Assembly: GCF_002198655.1 (NCBI RefSeq)
Contig: NZ_MWLN01000163.1
Coordinates: 1-36,415 of the forward strand
Length of the DNA: 36,415 nucleotides
Source of the DNA: Kineosporia sp. A_224
Lineage (GTDB): Bacteria > Actinomycetota > Actinomycetes > Actinomycetales > Kineosporiaceae
Reading direction: 5' to 3'
Shown here piece after piece: positions 16,243 to 26,525 of the stretch. The translations under genes and the position numbers were made by a program. The first letter of the stretch is position 1; every line of letters begins with the position of its first letter. The notes under the pieces were generated by a model that was not told where the DNA came from, searched no databases, and worked only from the letters and a program-made list of their open reading frames with translations.

Positions 16243-17320
16243 GCTGACCCTGGACCCACCCGCCGCCGGAGCCGCCTGGTCGCCGTCCCCGCTGACCACC
16301 GGCCTCGTCACGCTCGTCCAGGCCGTCCGGGGCTACCCGTGCGTCTCGCTCATGATGACGACGCAGCCCGCGCCGCGGATGGCACCCGGCGACGCGGCCC
16401 GTCTGGAGCGGCTGCGGCTGCACGCCCTCGGCCGACTGCGGGCCGAGGGGCTCGAGAGCCGGACGGTGGTCGACGCCCTGGACCGTCTCGTGCAGGAGGC
16501 CGTCACCGCCCCCACCGAGCGCGGGCTCGCCCTGTACGCGAGCGAGGCTCTCGCCCGCACCGTGCGGCTGCCCGTCGAGGTCGACGACCGCACGGTCGTC
16601 GACCCCTCGTTCGCGACCCGGGACCTCGTCCGGGCGCTCCACCGCACCCCGCGGCACGTCGTCCTCAGCCTGAGCGCCCACCGGGCGGCCCTCTTCGACG
16701 GGCAGGCCGGCCGGCTCGCCCCGGTCCCCGGCCGGCACTTCCCGCTCGACCTGCGGACCCTGGAGGCCCCCGACCTCGCGACGTCGATGCGGATCGTCGA
16801 CCGGGCCCTCGGCACCCACCTCAGGCTGCACCCGGCACCGCTCGTCGTCGCCGGGCCCGAGCGGACCGTCGCCGCGTTCACCGCCGTGTCCCGCCACACC
16901 GGGCGGCTCGCCGGTGCCGTCCACGGCGCGGTCGAGCACGCGTCCCTGGAGGACCTCGCCGCGCGCACCCGGCCGGTCCTCGAGCGCTACCTGCTCTCCC
17001 GCCAGGACGACGCCCTCGCCCTGCTCGAGCGGCGGGCCGGCGCGCACCGGGTCGCCGCCGGGATCGCGTCCGCCTGGCTCGCCGCCCGCACCGAGCGCCC
17101 GGAGATGCTCGCCGTCGAGGAGGGATACCGGTTCCCGGCCCGGCTCTCCGTCGACGGCGACCTCGTCACCCCGGCCGAGGACACCGAGGCGCCCGACGTC
17201 ATCGACGACCTCGTCGACGAGCTCATCGAGACCGTCCTCGACCGCGGCGGCTGGGTCGCCCTCGTCCGGGACGGCACCCTCGGCGGCCACGAGCGGGTGG
17301 CGCTCACCGTCCGGACCTGA
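16235..17320 (+). CDS. baeRF3-family protein (bacterial archaeo-eukaryotic release-factor-like)
   Basis: A 361-residue soluble protein of the type annotated as baeRF family 3, bacterial relatives of the eRF1/aRF1 core that are predicted to act on ribosomes or peptidyl-tRNA. Characteristic stretches: a degenerate N-terminal half with GYPCVSLMMTTQPAPRMAPGD, then RDLVRALHRTPRHVVLSLSAHRAALFDG, DRALGTHLRLHPAPLVVAGPERTVAAFTAVSRHTGRLAGAVHG and a C-terminal DDLVDELIETVLDRGGWVALVRDGTL. The activity of this family is not established, so the function is inference. Start GTG 16235 has GAAGGAG 7 bases upstream. The gene follows a long structured leader and ends 25 bases before a strong terminator shared with clpC. 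Confidence 0.75.
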   Translation: MPELTLDPPAAGAAWSPSPLTTGLVTLVQAVRGYPCVSLMMTTQPAPRMAPGDAARLERLRLHALGRLRAEGLESRTVVDALDRLVQEAVTAPTERGLALYASEALARTVRLPVEVDDRTVVDPSFATRDLVRALHRTPRHVVLSLSAHRAALFDGQAGRLAPVPGRHFPLDLRTLEAPDLATSMRIVDRALGTHLRLHPAPLVVAGPERTVAAFTAVSRHTGRLAGAVHGAVEHASLEDLAARTRPVLERYLLSRQDDALALLERRAGAHRVAAGIASAWLAARTERPEMLAVEEGYRFPARLSVDGDLVTPAEDTEAPDVIDDLVDELIETVLDRGGWVALVRDGTLGGHERVALTVRT

Positions 17321-17345
17321 CCACGCCCGAAGGTCCGGCCGACGC

Positions 17346-17383
17346 AGCAGGGCCCCCGATCCGGAAGGATCGGGGGCCCTGCT
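17346..17383. terminator. Bidirectional terminator between baeRF3 and clpC
   Basis: A perfect 17-bp stem (AGCAGGGCCCCCGATCC, 17346-17362, with 17367-17383) capped by a GGAA tetraloop, between convergent genes. It is one of the strongest hairpins in the window. Confidence 0.82.
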
Positions 17384-17411
17384 GTCCGTGCTGTCGCCCT
17401 GGGGCGGTCGC

Positions 17412-19952
<2,541 letters not shown>

Positions 19953-20085
19953 CTGCGCTCCTCGCGTGCGTGCGGTCGGGCGCGGGACGGTCGTCCAGCG
20001 CTGACCTGTCGATGCTATCTGCGGGTACCGGCAACCTCACCCCCTGTCTTCGAGGCAAGTCGTCACCGCTCCCAGTGCTTCGACC

Positions 20086-20111
20086 AACTCTGACGAGGAC
20101 TTTCGTGTTCC
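20086..20111 (-). promoter_or_regulatory. SigR/SigH-type promoter of clpC
   Basis: On the minus strand: GGAAC (20111-20107), 18 bases, GTT (20088-20086). This matches the GGAAY-N18/19-GTT consensus of the thiol-oxidative-stress sigma factors SigR (Streptomyces) and SigH (Mycobacterium), whose regulons include clp genes. The predicted start near 20079 gives a leader of roughly 127 bases. Confidence 0.55.
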
Positions 20112-20135
20112 GCCCGGGGCGTTGGCCCGTTCCCT

Positions 20136-20149
20136 GTTCGCTTGAAGCG
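20136..20149. promoter_or_regulatory. ClgR box upstream of clpC
   Basis: GTTCGC-TTGAA-GCG matches exactly the GTTCGC-N5-GCG site described for the activator ClgR of actinobacterial clp and lon genes. Its centre is about 63 bases upstream of the predicted SigR-type clpC start, a normal activator position. Confidence 0.6.
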
Positions 20150-20393
20150 GAAGCGGACGGCGGCCCCGCGGCGCCGGGTCGCGACCCCCGCCGACGCGCC
20201 GGTGGCGCAGGTCACAGTGCCCCGCAGACACCCCACGGGTGTCGATCCTGCCCATTCGGCACATCCGACGCAGAACGCCCCACCCGAAGATCACCTGCGG
20301 CGTGAGTCACGAATGCAGTTTCCGCGATCGGGCTCACAGCCGCACGCGACGACCGATGACCGTGCTCCCTGCGCCGACGCCCGATGGTGTCGT

Positions 20394-20399
20394 TATCTT
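20394..20399 (+). promoter_or_regulatory. Leaderless -10 element of the PP2C gene
   Basis: TATCTT ends 6 bases before ATG 20406, with no Shine-Dalgarno sequence. No -35 at the right distance. Confidence 0.4.
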
Positions 20400-20405
20400 C
20401 TGCGC

Positions 20406-22025
20406 ATGCTTCCGGCCTGGTTCACGGCGGTCACCGCCGGGACGCCGTGCGGCGACGTCGCCCGCGGCGTCGACTGGGCCGCGACCTCGCTCGGGCCGCC
20501 CGACGGCTGGCCGCAGCCGCTGCGGGCGGCCGTCGAGCTCTGCTTCAGCACCCGGTTCCCGGTGCTCGTCACCTGGGGCGCGGACCTCGTCATGGTCTAC
20601 AACGACGGCTACCGCGAGATGCTCGGCACCCAGAAGCACCCCGCGGCCATGGGCGCCCCGTGCGCCGACGTCTGGGCGGAGGTCTGGCCGGACGTCGAAG
20701 GACTGTTCCACGACGTCCTCACGACGGCCCGGCCGACGTGGACGACCGACATGCGCCTGGTCGTCAACCGCTCGGGGTTCGCCGAGGAGGCGTACTTCAC
20801 CTACTCGTACTCCCCGCTGCGCGACGAGGACGGCACGGTGCGCGGTGTCCTCGACATCGCGACGGAGACCACGGAGTCGGTCGTCGAGGGCCGTCGGCTG
20901 CGACTGCTCACCGAGCTCTCCCGCCGGCTGCACGGCGCGCGGGACGTCGAGGACGTCGGCCGGGTCGCCGCCGGTCTGCTGCGGCTCGCCCCGGACGACG
21001 TCGCGGCCGCCGACGTCCACCTCCTCGACGGCGACGACCTCCTGCTCCTGGCCACGACCCGGGCGCGCGACGGGGTCGACGCCGTCGACCGTGCCCTGCT
21101 GCACGACGTCGTCCGCGGCAGCGCCCCGGTCGTCGTCGACCACACGCTCGTCTGCCCGCTGCGCAAGAGCGGCGAGTCGGCCGCCGTCGGGGTCGCCGTC
21201 CTCGAGGCCGGCCCGATGCGCCCGCTCGACGAGGGCTTCCAGGCGTTCCTCGAGCTGCTCGCGAACAACCTCGGCGCGGCGCTCGGCGCCGCCGTCCGCC
21301 GGGACCGCGAGGTCGGCGCGCTGCGGCACGTCGCGGAGACCCTCCAGCTGTCCATGCTGCCGGGCGTCACCGGCATGACCGACGTCGTCGCCCGGTACCG
21401 GCCCAAGATCGGCGGGCTCGCCGTCGGCGGGGACTGGTACGACGCCGTCCGGCTCGGCGGCGGCCGGACGGCGGTCGTCGTCGGCGACTGCGTCGGGCAC
21501 GGCCTCGGCGCAGCCGCGGTCATGGGCCAGCTGCGCTCGGCCCTGCGGGCCTTCGTCCTCGACGGGCGGACCCCGTCGGACGCGATCACCTCGCTCGACG
21601 CGTTCGCCGACGAGCTGACGGGCGCCGAGTGCGCCACGGTCTTCTGCGGCGTCGTCGACCGCTCGGCGGGCACCCTGACGTACAGCTCGGCCGGCCACGT
21701 CCCGGGCCTGCTGCTGCACCCGGACGGCGGCACCGGCTGGCTCGAGGGCTCCGGCGACGTCCCGCTCACCGTCCCGGGCCCGGGCGCCCGCTCCGACGTC
21801 ACGGTGCCGTTCGGCGACGCGGACACCCTCGTGCTCTTCACGGACGGGCTCGTCGAGCACCCGCCGGCCTCGATCAGCACCGGGCTCGACGACCTGGCGG
21901 ACGCCATCCGCACGATCGGGCCGGGCGGGCCGCTCGACGACCTCGCCGACGGGCTGCTCGCCCGGCTGCTGCCGGCCGGCGGCCGGGACGACGTCGCGCT
22001 CGTCGTCCACCGCGCCGTCCGCTGA
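20406..22025 (+). CDS. PAS-GAF-PP2C (SpoIIE/RsbU-type) serine phosphatase
   Basis: A 539-residue cytoplasmic sensor phosphatase. The N-terminal PAS domain (about 20-155) is of the LGPPDGWPQPLR...STRFPVLVTWGADLVMVYNDGYREMLG type. A GAF-like domain follows (about 165-300), then a PPM/PP2C domain (about 320-539) with metal-site motifs VGGDWYD (340-346), GDCVGHGLGAA (360-370), FTDGLVEHP and GGRDDVALVV. Such enzymes dephosphorylate anti-anti-sigma factors and so release alternative sigma factors. No STAS or anti-sigma gene is in the window, so the partner is elsewhere. ATG start; leaderless -10 just upstream. Its divergence from clpC suggests shared stress control. Confidence 0.9.
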   Translation: MLPAWFTAVTAGTPCGDVARGVDWAATSLGPPDGWPQPLRAAVELCFSTRFPVLVTWGADLVMVYNDGYREMLGTQKHPAAMGAPCADVWAEVWPDVEGLFHDVLTTARPTWTTDMRLVVNRSGFAEEAYFTYSYSPLRDEDGTVRGVLDIATETTESVVEGRRLRLLTELSRRLHGARDVEDVGRVAAGLLRLAPDDVAAADVHLLDGDDLLLLATTRARDGVDAVDRALLHDVVRGSAPVVVDHTLVCPLRKSGESAAVGVAVLEAGPMRPLDEGFQAFLELLANNLGAALGAAVRRDREVGALRHVAETLQLSMLPGVTGMTDVVARYRPKIGGLAVGGDWYDAVRLGGGRTAVVVGDCVGHGLGAAAVMGQLRSALRAFVLDGRTPSDAITSLDAFADELTGAECATVFCGVVDRSAGTLTYSSAGHVPGLLLHPDGGTGWLEGSGDVPLTVPGPGARSDVTVPFGDADTLVLFTDGLVEHPPASISTGLDDLADAIRTIGPGGPLDDLADGLLARLLPAGGRDDVALVVHRAVR

Positions 22026-22050
22026 TCGCCCGTCCGGGCGATTCCGTTCC

Positions 22051-22073
22051 GGCAAATTTGCCAGAACTGCAAA
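22051..22073. promoter_or_regulatory. Operator palindromes at the TetR-MMPL promoter
   Basis: GGCAAATTTGCC (22051-22062) is a perfect 12-bp palindrome. Its right half TTTGC pairs again with GCAAA at 22069-22073, giving a second overlapping inverted repeat. Both cover the -35, as expected for autorepression by the TetR protein encoded next. Confidence 0.6.
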
Positions 22074-22086
22074 CTCTGCCGATAGT
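22058..22086 (+). promoter_or_regulatory. Promoter of the TetR-MMPL operon
   Basis: -35 TTGCCA (22058-22063), a spacer of exactly 17 bases, -10 GATAGT (22081-22086), then 6 bases to GTG 22093, so the mRNA is probably leaderless. The -35 lies within the palindromic operator. Confidence 0.55.
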
Positions 22087-22092
22087 CGTCAC

Positions 22093-22704
22093 GTGATCCG
22101 CGACGAGGGCCTGCGGGAGCGCAAGAAGCGCGCGGCGCGGGCCGCGATGAGCCAGGCCGCACTGCGCTCCGCGCTCGAGGGGGGCCTGCGGGCCGTCTCG
22201 GCCGAGTCCGTCGCCGAGCAGGTCGGGGTCTCGCCGCGGACGTTCCGCAACTACTTCTCGAGCGTCGAGGAGGCGGTCGTCGACGGTCTCGCGCAGCGCG
22301 GCCTCGAGGTGGCCGACGCCCTCGCGGACCGCCCGGACGACGAGCCGGTGTGGGAGAGCCTGCTCGTCCTGCTTCCGGAGCACGCGACCGCTCTCGTCGG
22401 CTCCCGCGCCGACGCCGCCGGCCTGTTCGCCCTGTTCGAGGAGAGCCCGGCCCTCGTCGCCCACCAGCTCGCCGCGTTCGTCCACGTCGAGGCCCGGATC
22501 GCCCAGGTGCTCGCCGCCCGGCTGCGCGTCGACCCGCTCGCCGACCCGACCCCCGACGTGCTCGCCGGGACCGTCATGGTCGCCGTCCGGGTCGCCGTCG
22601 GGCTGTGGGTGCGCGGCCACGGAGAGAACCTGCCCGACCTCGTCCGCGACTGCCTCGCCCGGGTCCGGGCCGGTCTGCCCGCGCCCCTGCCCGTCCTGCA
22701 CTGA
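22093..22704 (+). CDS. TetR-family transcriptional repressor of the efflux gene
   Basis: A 203-residue regulator. The N-terminal helix-turn-helix includes RKKRAARAAMSQAALRSAL, then VSAESVAEQVGVSPRTFRNYFSSVEEAV, whose recognition helix carries the RTFRNYF form common in actinobacterial TetR proteins. The C-terminal half is a helical ligand-binding domain. GTG start, 6 bases after the -10. The MMPL transporter gene starts 74 bases downstream on the same strand, so it is the likely target, with the palindrome at 22051-22073 as operator. The inducing ligand is unknown, probably a substrate of the pump. Confidence 0.9.
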   Translation: MIRDEGLRERKKRAARAAMSQAALRSALEGGLRAVSAESVAEQVGVSPRTFRNYFSSVEEAVVDGLAQRGLEVADALADRPDDEPVWESLLVLLPEHATALVGSRADAAGLFALFEESPALVAHQLAAFVHVEARIAQVLAARLRVDPLADPTPDVLAGTVMVAVRVAVGLWVRGHGENLPDLVRDCLARVRAGLPAPLPVLH

Positions 22705-22778
22705 CCTGCCCGCACCGACTGCCCACGCCGACCCGTCGCCCCGTCCCCCCGCAGCACCGAACGACACGGAGCACTCAG

Positions 22779-25016
22779 ATGGCCCTGTTCCTCTACCGCC
22801 TCGGCCGCGGCGCCTTCCGGCACCGCCGTGCGGTCGCCCTGCTGTGGCTCGCGGTGCTCGCGGCCGTCGCGACGTCCGCGCTGACCCTCGGCGGGACGTC
22901 GTCCGACGCCTTCCGGATCCCCGGGACGCCCGCCCAGCAGGCGATCGACGTCCTCGGCGAGCGCTTCCCCGAGGCCAACGCGACCGGGGCGACCGCGCGG
23001 GTCGTCCTCGTCGCCCCGGAGGGCGCGAAGATCACCGACCCGGGGTACGCGGCCCAGGTCGCGAAGACCGTCGCGAACCTGCGGAAGGCACCGAAGGTCA
23101 CGTCGGTGACCGACCCGTTCGAGACCCGCTCGGTGAACCCCGCGCAGACGATGGCCTTCGCCCAGGTCTCCTACGCGGTGCAGTCCGCGGACCTCTCCGA
23201 CGCCGACCGGGACGCCCTCGTCTCGGCCGCGACCCGGGCGAGCGCGGGCAACCTCCAGGTCGAGGTCGGCGGTGACGCGTTCCAGCCCACGCCGGAGACC
23301 GGGATCGGCGAGGTCATCGGCGTCTCGGTCGCCGCGATCGTCCTGGTCGTCACGTTCGGCTCGCTCGTCGCCGCCGGGATGCCGCTGCTCACGGCCCTGC
23401 TCGGCATCGGCATCGTCTTCGCCGGCATCACCACGGCGACCGGCTTCGCCGACCTGTCCTCGAACACCCCGACCCTGGCCCTCATGATCGGCCTCGCCGT
23501 CGGCATCGACTACGCCCTCTTCATCGTCTCCCGCTACCGCCACGAGATCGCCCTCGGGCGTGACCTCGACGAGGCGGCCGGCCGCGCCGTGGGGACGGCC
23601 GGCTCGGCGGTCGTCTTCGCCGGCGCCACGGTCGTCATCGCGCTCGGCGCGCTCTTCGTCGTCGGCGTCCCCTTCCTCACGCAGATGGGTGTCGCGGCCG
23701 CGGCGACGGTCACGCTCGCCGTCCTCATCGCCCTCACCCTGCTGCCCGCGCTGCTCGGCTTCGCGGGCACCAGGATCGCCGGTGGCCGGATCCCCGGGCT
23801 GCGCCCGCGCGACCCGGAGGACGACGCGGAGGCCTCGGCGACGCCGGCCTTCGGCTTCCGCTGGGCCCGCGCGGTCGCCCGGTACCCGTTGCCCGTCCTC
23901 GTCGCCGCGCTCGTCGCCCTCGGGGTCGTCGCGATCCCGGCGCAGGACCTGCGCCTCGGGATGCCCGACGACTCCACCGCGGCCCCGGACACGACGCAGC
24001 GCAAGGCGTACGACCTCATCGCGTCCGGTTTCGGCCCCGGCCTCAACGGCCCGCTCGTCGTCGTCGTCGAGGCGACCGCCGGCTCCGGGGTCGAGCCGCT
24101 CGCCGGCCAGGTGGTCCAGCGGATCCAGGCCCTGCCCGACGTCCTCGCCGTCGCCGGGGTGACCCCGAACGGCGCCGGTGACACCGCGATCGTCACGGTG
24201 ATCCCGCGCAGCGCGCCGAGCGCGACGGCCACGCAGACGCTCGTGCGCGACATCCGGGCGCTGGACGGCGCCGTGCCCGGTGCGGGCGTCGGCGTCACGG
24301 GCATCACGGCGATCAACATCGACATCTCGAAGAAGCTCCAGGACGCGCTGCTGCCCTACATCGGCGTCGTCGTCGGCCTGGCGCTGCTGCTGCTCATGCT
24401 CGTGTTCCGCTCCGTGCTGGTGCCGGTCAAGGCCGCCGTCGGCTTCCTCGCGAGCATCGCGGCGACCTTCGGCGCCGTCGTCGCGGTCTTCCAGTGGGGC
24501 TGGCTCGGCGCGGTCTTCGGCGTCGAGCAGACCGGGCCGCTCATCAGCTTCCTGCCGATCTTCCTCGTCGGGATCGTCTTCGGGCTCGCGATGGACTACG
24601 AGGTCTTCCTCGTGAGCCGGATGCGGGAGGAGTTCGTGCACGGGGCGTCCGCGCGGGACGCGGTCGTCAGCGGCTTCGGCCACGGCGCCCGGGTGGTCAC
24701 CGCCGCCGCCATCATCATGATCAGCGTCTTCTTCGGCTTCGTCACGTCGCCGCAGTCGTTCATCCAGTCGATCGGCTTCTCCCTCGGGGTCGCCGTCGCG
24801 TTCGACGCCTTCGTCGTCCGGATGACGGTCGTCCCGGCGGTCATGACGCTGCTGGGCCGCTCGGCCTGGTGGCTGCCGCGCTGGCTCGACCGGCTGCTCC
24901 CCGACCTCGACATCGAGGGCGAGAAGCTGCGTCACGTGCTCGACGGCGGACCGGCCGCCCCGGTCCCGCCGAGCGCCCCGGTCGTTCCGGCCACGGGGGC
25001 GGACGCCCGGGCCTGA
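22779..25016 (+). CDS. MMPL-family RND transporter
   Basis: A 745-residue membrane transporter built of two repeats, each with one TM helix, a large extracytoplasmic domain and five more helices. TM1 is at about 19-38 (AVALLWLAVLAAVATSAL). The first cluster (about 185-330) includes LMIGLAVGIDYALFIVSRYRHE, with the proton-relay Asp of the family. The second cluster (about 525-700) includes FLVGIVFGLAMDYEVFLVSRMREEF, with the matching Asp. It lacks the long C-terminal extension of mycobacterial MmpL3. It may export lipids or drugs; substrate unknown. GGAG stands 7 bases before ATG 22779. Downstream of and probably repressed by the TetR protein. Confidence 0.92.
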   Translation: MALFLYRLGRGAFRHRRAVALLWLAVLAAVATSALTLGGTSSDAFRIPGTPAQQAIDVLGERFPEANATGATARVVLVAPEGAKITDPGYAAQVAKTVANLRKAPKVTSVTDPFETRSVNPAQTMAFAQVSYAVQSADLSDADRDALVSAATRASAGNLQVEVGGDAFQPTPETGIGEVIGVSVAAIVLVVTFGSLVAAGMPLLTALLGIGIVFAGITTATGFADLSSNTPTLALMIGLAVGIDYALFIVSRYRHEIALGRDLDEAAGRAVGTAGSAVVFAGATVVIALGALFVVGVPFLTQMGVAAAATVTLAVLIALTLLPALLGFAGTRIAGGRIPGLRPRDPEDDAEASATPAFGFRWARAVARYPLPVLVAALVALGVVAIPAQDLRLGMPDDSTAAPDTTQRKAYDLIASGFGPGLNGPLVVVVEATAGSGVEPLAGQVVQRIQALPDVLAVAGVTPNGAGDTAIVTVIPRSAPSATATQTLVRDIRALDGAVPGAGVGVTGITAINIDISKKLQDALLPYIGVVVGLALLLLMLVFRSVLVPVKAAVGFLASIAATFGAVVAVFQWGWLGAVFGVEQTGPLISFLPIFLVGIVFGLAMDYEVFLVSRMREEFVHGASARDAVVSGFGHGARVVTAAAIIMISVFFGFVTSPQSFIQSIGFSLGVAVAFDAFVVRMTVVPAVMTLLGRSAWWLPRWLDRLLPDLDIEGEKLRHVLDGGPAAPVPPSAPVVPATGADARA

Positions 25017-25017
25017 A

Positions 25018-25040
25018 CGGCACGGCGAGCCGCTGTGCCG
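25018..25040. terminator. Bidirectional terminator between MMPL gene and rhaB
   Basis: CGGCACGGCG (25018-25027) pairs with CGCTGTGCCG (25031-25040), a 10-bp stem with one G-T pair around an AGC loop. It fills the 34-bp gap between convergent genes. Confidence 0.6.
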
Positions 25041-25050
25041 GCAGCGCCGC

Positions 25051-26499
25051 TCAGGGCGCGTAGTGCGCCAGCGGCTGCGACCTGAGCAGCCCGCGCAGGT
25101 CGTCGAGGGTGCCGGTGACGGTGCCTGCGGCCCGGGCCTGGACGAGCGCGTTGCCGAGCGCGGTGGCCTCGACCGGGCCGGCGACGACAGGGCGGCCGGT
25201 GGCCCGCGCGGTGAGCCGGCACAGCACCGTGTTCAGGCTGCCGCCGCCGACGACGTGGACGACGTCGACGTCGCGGCCGGAGAGCCGCACGGCGTCCTCG
25301 ACGGCCCGGCCGTAGGCGGCGGCGAGGCTGTCGAGGATGCAGCGCACCAGCGCCGGGCGGCCCTCCGGGAGGGGCCGGCCCGACGCGGTGCAGAGTGCGC
25401 CGATCCGTGCCGGCATGTCGCCGGGCGGCAGGAACACGGGGTCGTCGACGTCGACGACGGGGCCGCCGTCCGGCACGTCGGCCGCAGCGGCGAGGATCCG
25501 CGCGAGGTCGGTCGGCGAGCCCTGCCGGTCCCACGTGCGCAGGGACTCCGACAGCAGCCACAGGCCCATGACGTTGCGCAGGTAGCGGACCCGGCCGTCG
25601 ACGCCGCCCTCGTTGGTGAAGTTCGCCGCGCGGCTCTCGTCGGACAGGACCGGCCCGGCCAGCTCGACGCCGACGAGCGACCAGGTGCCCGAGGAGATGT
25701 AGGCGAACCGTTCGCCCGCCGCCGGGACGGCGACCACCGCGGAGGCCGTGTCGTGCGACCCGACGGCGACGACGGGGGTCGACGCGGGCAGCCCGGTGGC
25801 CTCGGCGACGTGCTGCAGCAGCGTGCCGACCGTCTCGCCGGGCCGGACGAGCGGCGGGAGCGCCGACGACGGCAGGCCGAGCCGGTCGGTGAGCGCGAGG
25901 TCCCACTCCCCGGTGCGGACGTCGAGCAGCCCCGTCGTGGACGCGTTCGTCGCCTCGGCCCGGGCGGCCCCGGTGAGCCAGTACGCGAGCAGGTCCGGCA
26001 CGAGGAGCAGGGACCGCGCCCGGGCGAGCCGGGCCGGGTCCTCGGCGGCGAGCTGGTAGAGGGTGTTGAACGGGAGGAACTGCAACCCGTTGCGGCCGTA
26101 GAGCTCGGTGTGCGGCACCCGGACGTGGACGGCGTCCACGCCGCCGCCGGGGCGAGTCGTCCGCTCGTCGCGGTAGCAGTAGGGCGTGCCGAGCAGCGCG
26201 CCACCGGCGTCGAGGAGCCCGTAGTCGACGGCCCAGGAGTCGATCCCGATGCTGTCGACCCGCTCGCCGCCGCCGAGCCGGTCGGCGACGGCGCGCAGCC
26301 CGGCGAGAATCTCGGCGAAGAGCCGGACGACGTCCCAGTGCAGCGCCGGGCGTCCGCCGCCGGACCCGTTCTCCCACAGCGGGGCCGGCTCGTTGCCGAA
26401 GCGGTGGACCTCGTCGAGCGCGACCCCGCCGGGGCTGACCCGGGCGAGCATGACGCGCCCGCTCGAGGCGCCGAGGTCGACGGCGACGTGGACGCTCAT
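25051..26499 (-). CDS. rhaB: Rhamnulokinase
   Basis: A 482-residue FGGY-family kinase that phosphorylates L-rhamnulose to L-rhamnulose 1-phosphate. The N-terminal ATP-site motif is VAVDLGASSGRVMLARV. Next come the substrate-domain segments IGIDSWAVDYGLLD, LYGRNGLQFLPFNTLYQL and the VAVGSHDTASAVVAVP motif with the catalytic Asp. YISSGTWSLVGVEL and VVGGGSLNTVLCRLTA complete the phosphate-binding core. GGAGGAGGGG lies 5 bases before ATG 26499. It is the last gene of the rha operon, 26 bases after rhaEW. Confidence 0.95.
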   Translation of the reverse strand: MSVHVAVDLGASSGRVMLARVSPGGVALDEVHRFGNEPAPLWENGSGGGRPALHWDVVRLFAEILAGLRAVADRLGGGERVDSIGIDSWAVDYGLLDAGGALLGTPYCYRDERTTRPGGGVDAVHVRVPHTELYGRNGLQFLPFNTLYQLAAEDPARLARARSLLLVPDLLAYWLTGAARAEATNASTTGLLDVRTGEWDLALTDRLGLPSSALPPLVRPGETVGTLLQHVAEATGLPASTPVVAVGSHDTASAVVAVPAAGERFAYISSGTWSLVGVELAGPVLSDESRAANFTNEGGVDGRVRYLRNVMGLWLLSESLRTWDRQGSPTDLARILAAAADVPDGGPVVDVDDPVFLPPGDMPARIGALCTASGRPLPEGRPALVRCILDSLAAAYGRAVEDAVRLSGRDVDVVHVVGGGSLNTVLCRLTARATGRPVVAGPVEATALGNALVQARAAGTVTGTLDDLRGLLRSQPLAHYAP

Positions 26500-26525
26500 G
26501 CTCGCCCCTCCTCCGGCCCGCCGGC

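Larger units (their letters stand above)
19953..20405. other. 453-bp divergent regulatory region clpC / PP2C phosphatase
   Basis: No credible gene: the short frames here have no RBS or recognisable product. It contains a SigR-type promoter for clpC (20086-20111), a ClgR box (20136-20149), the PP2C -10 (20394-20399) and a possible second clpC -10 on the minus strand (TAGCAT at 20012-20017, with only a weak GTGAGG 17 bases upstream). Confidence 0.6.

Noticed and set aside
22251-24935. An 894-codon minus-strand frame opposite the MMPL transporter
   Set aside because: A shadow of the transporter gene, highly charged with Asp/Arg/Glu/Gly, no motifs and no start signal.
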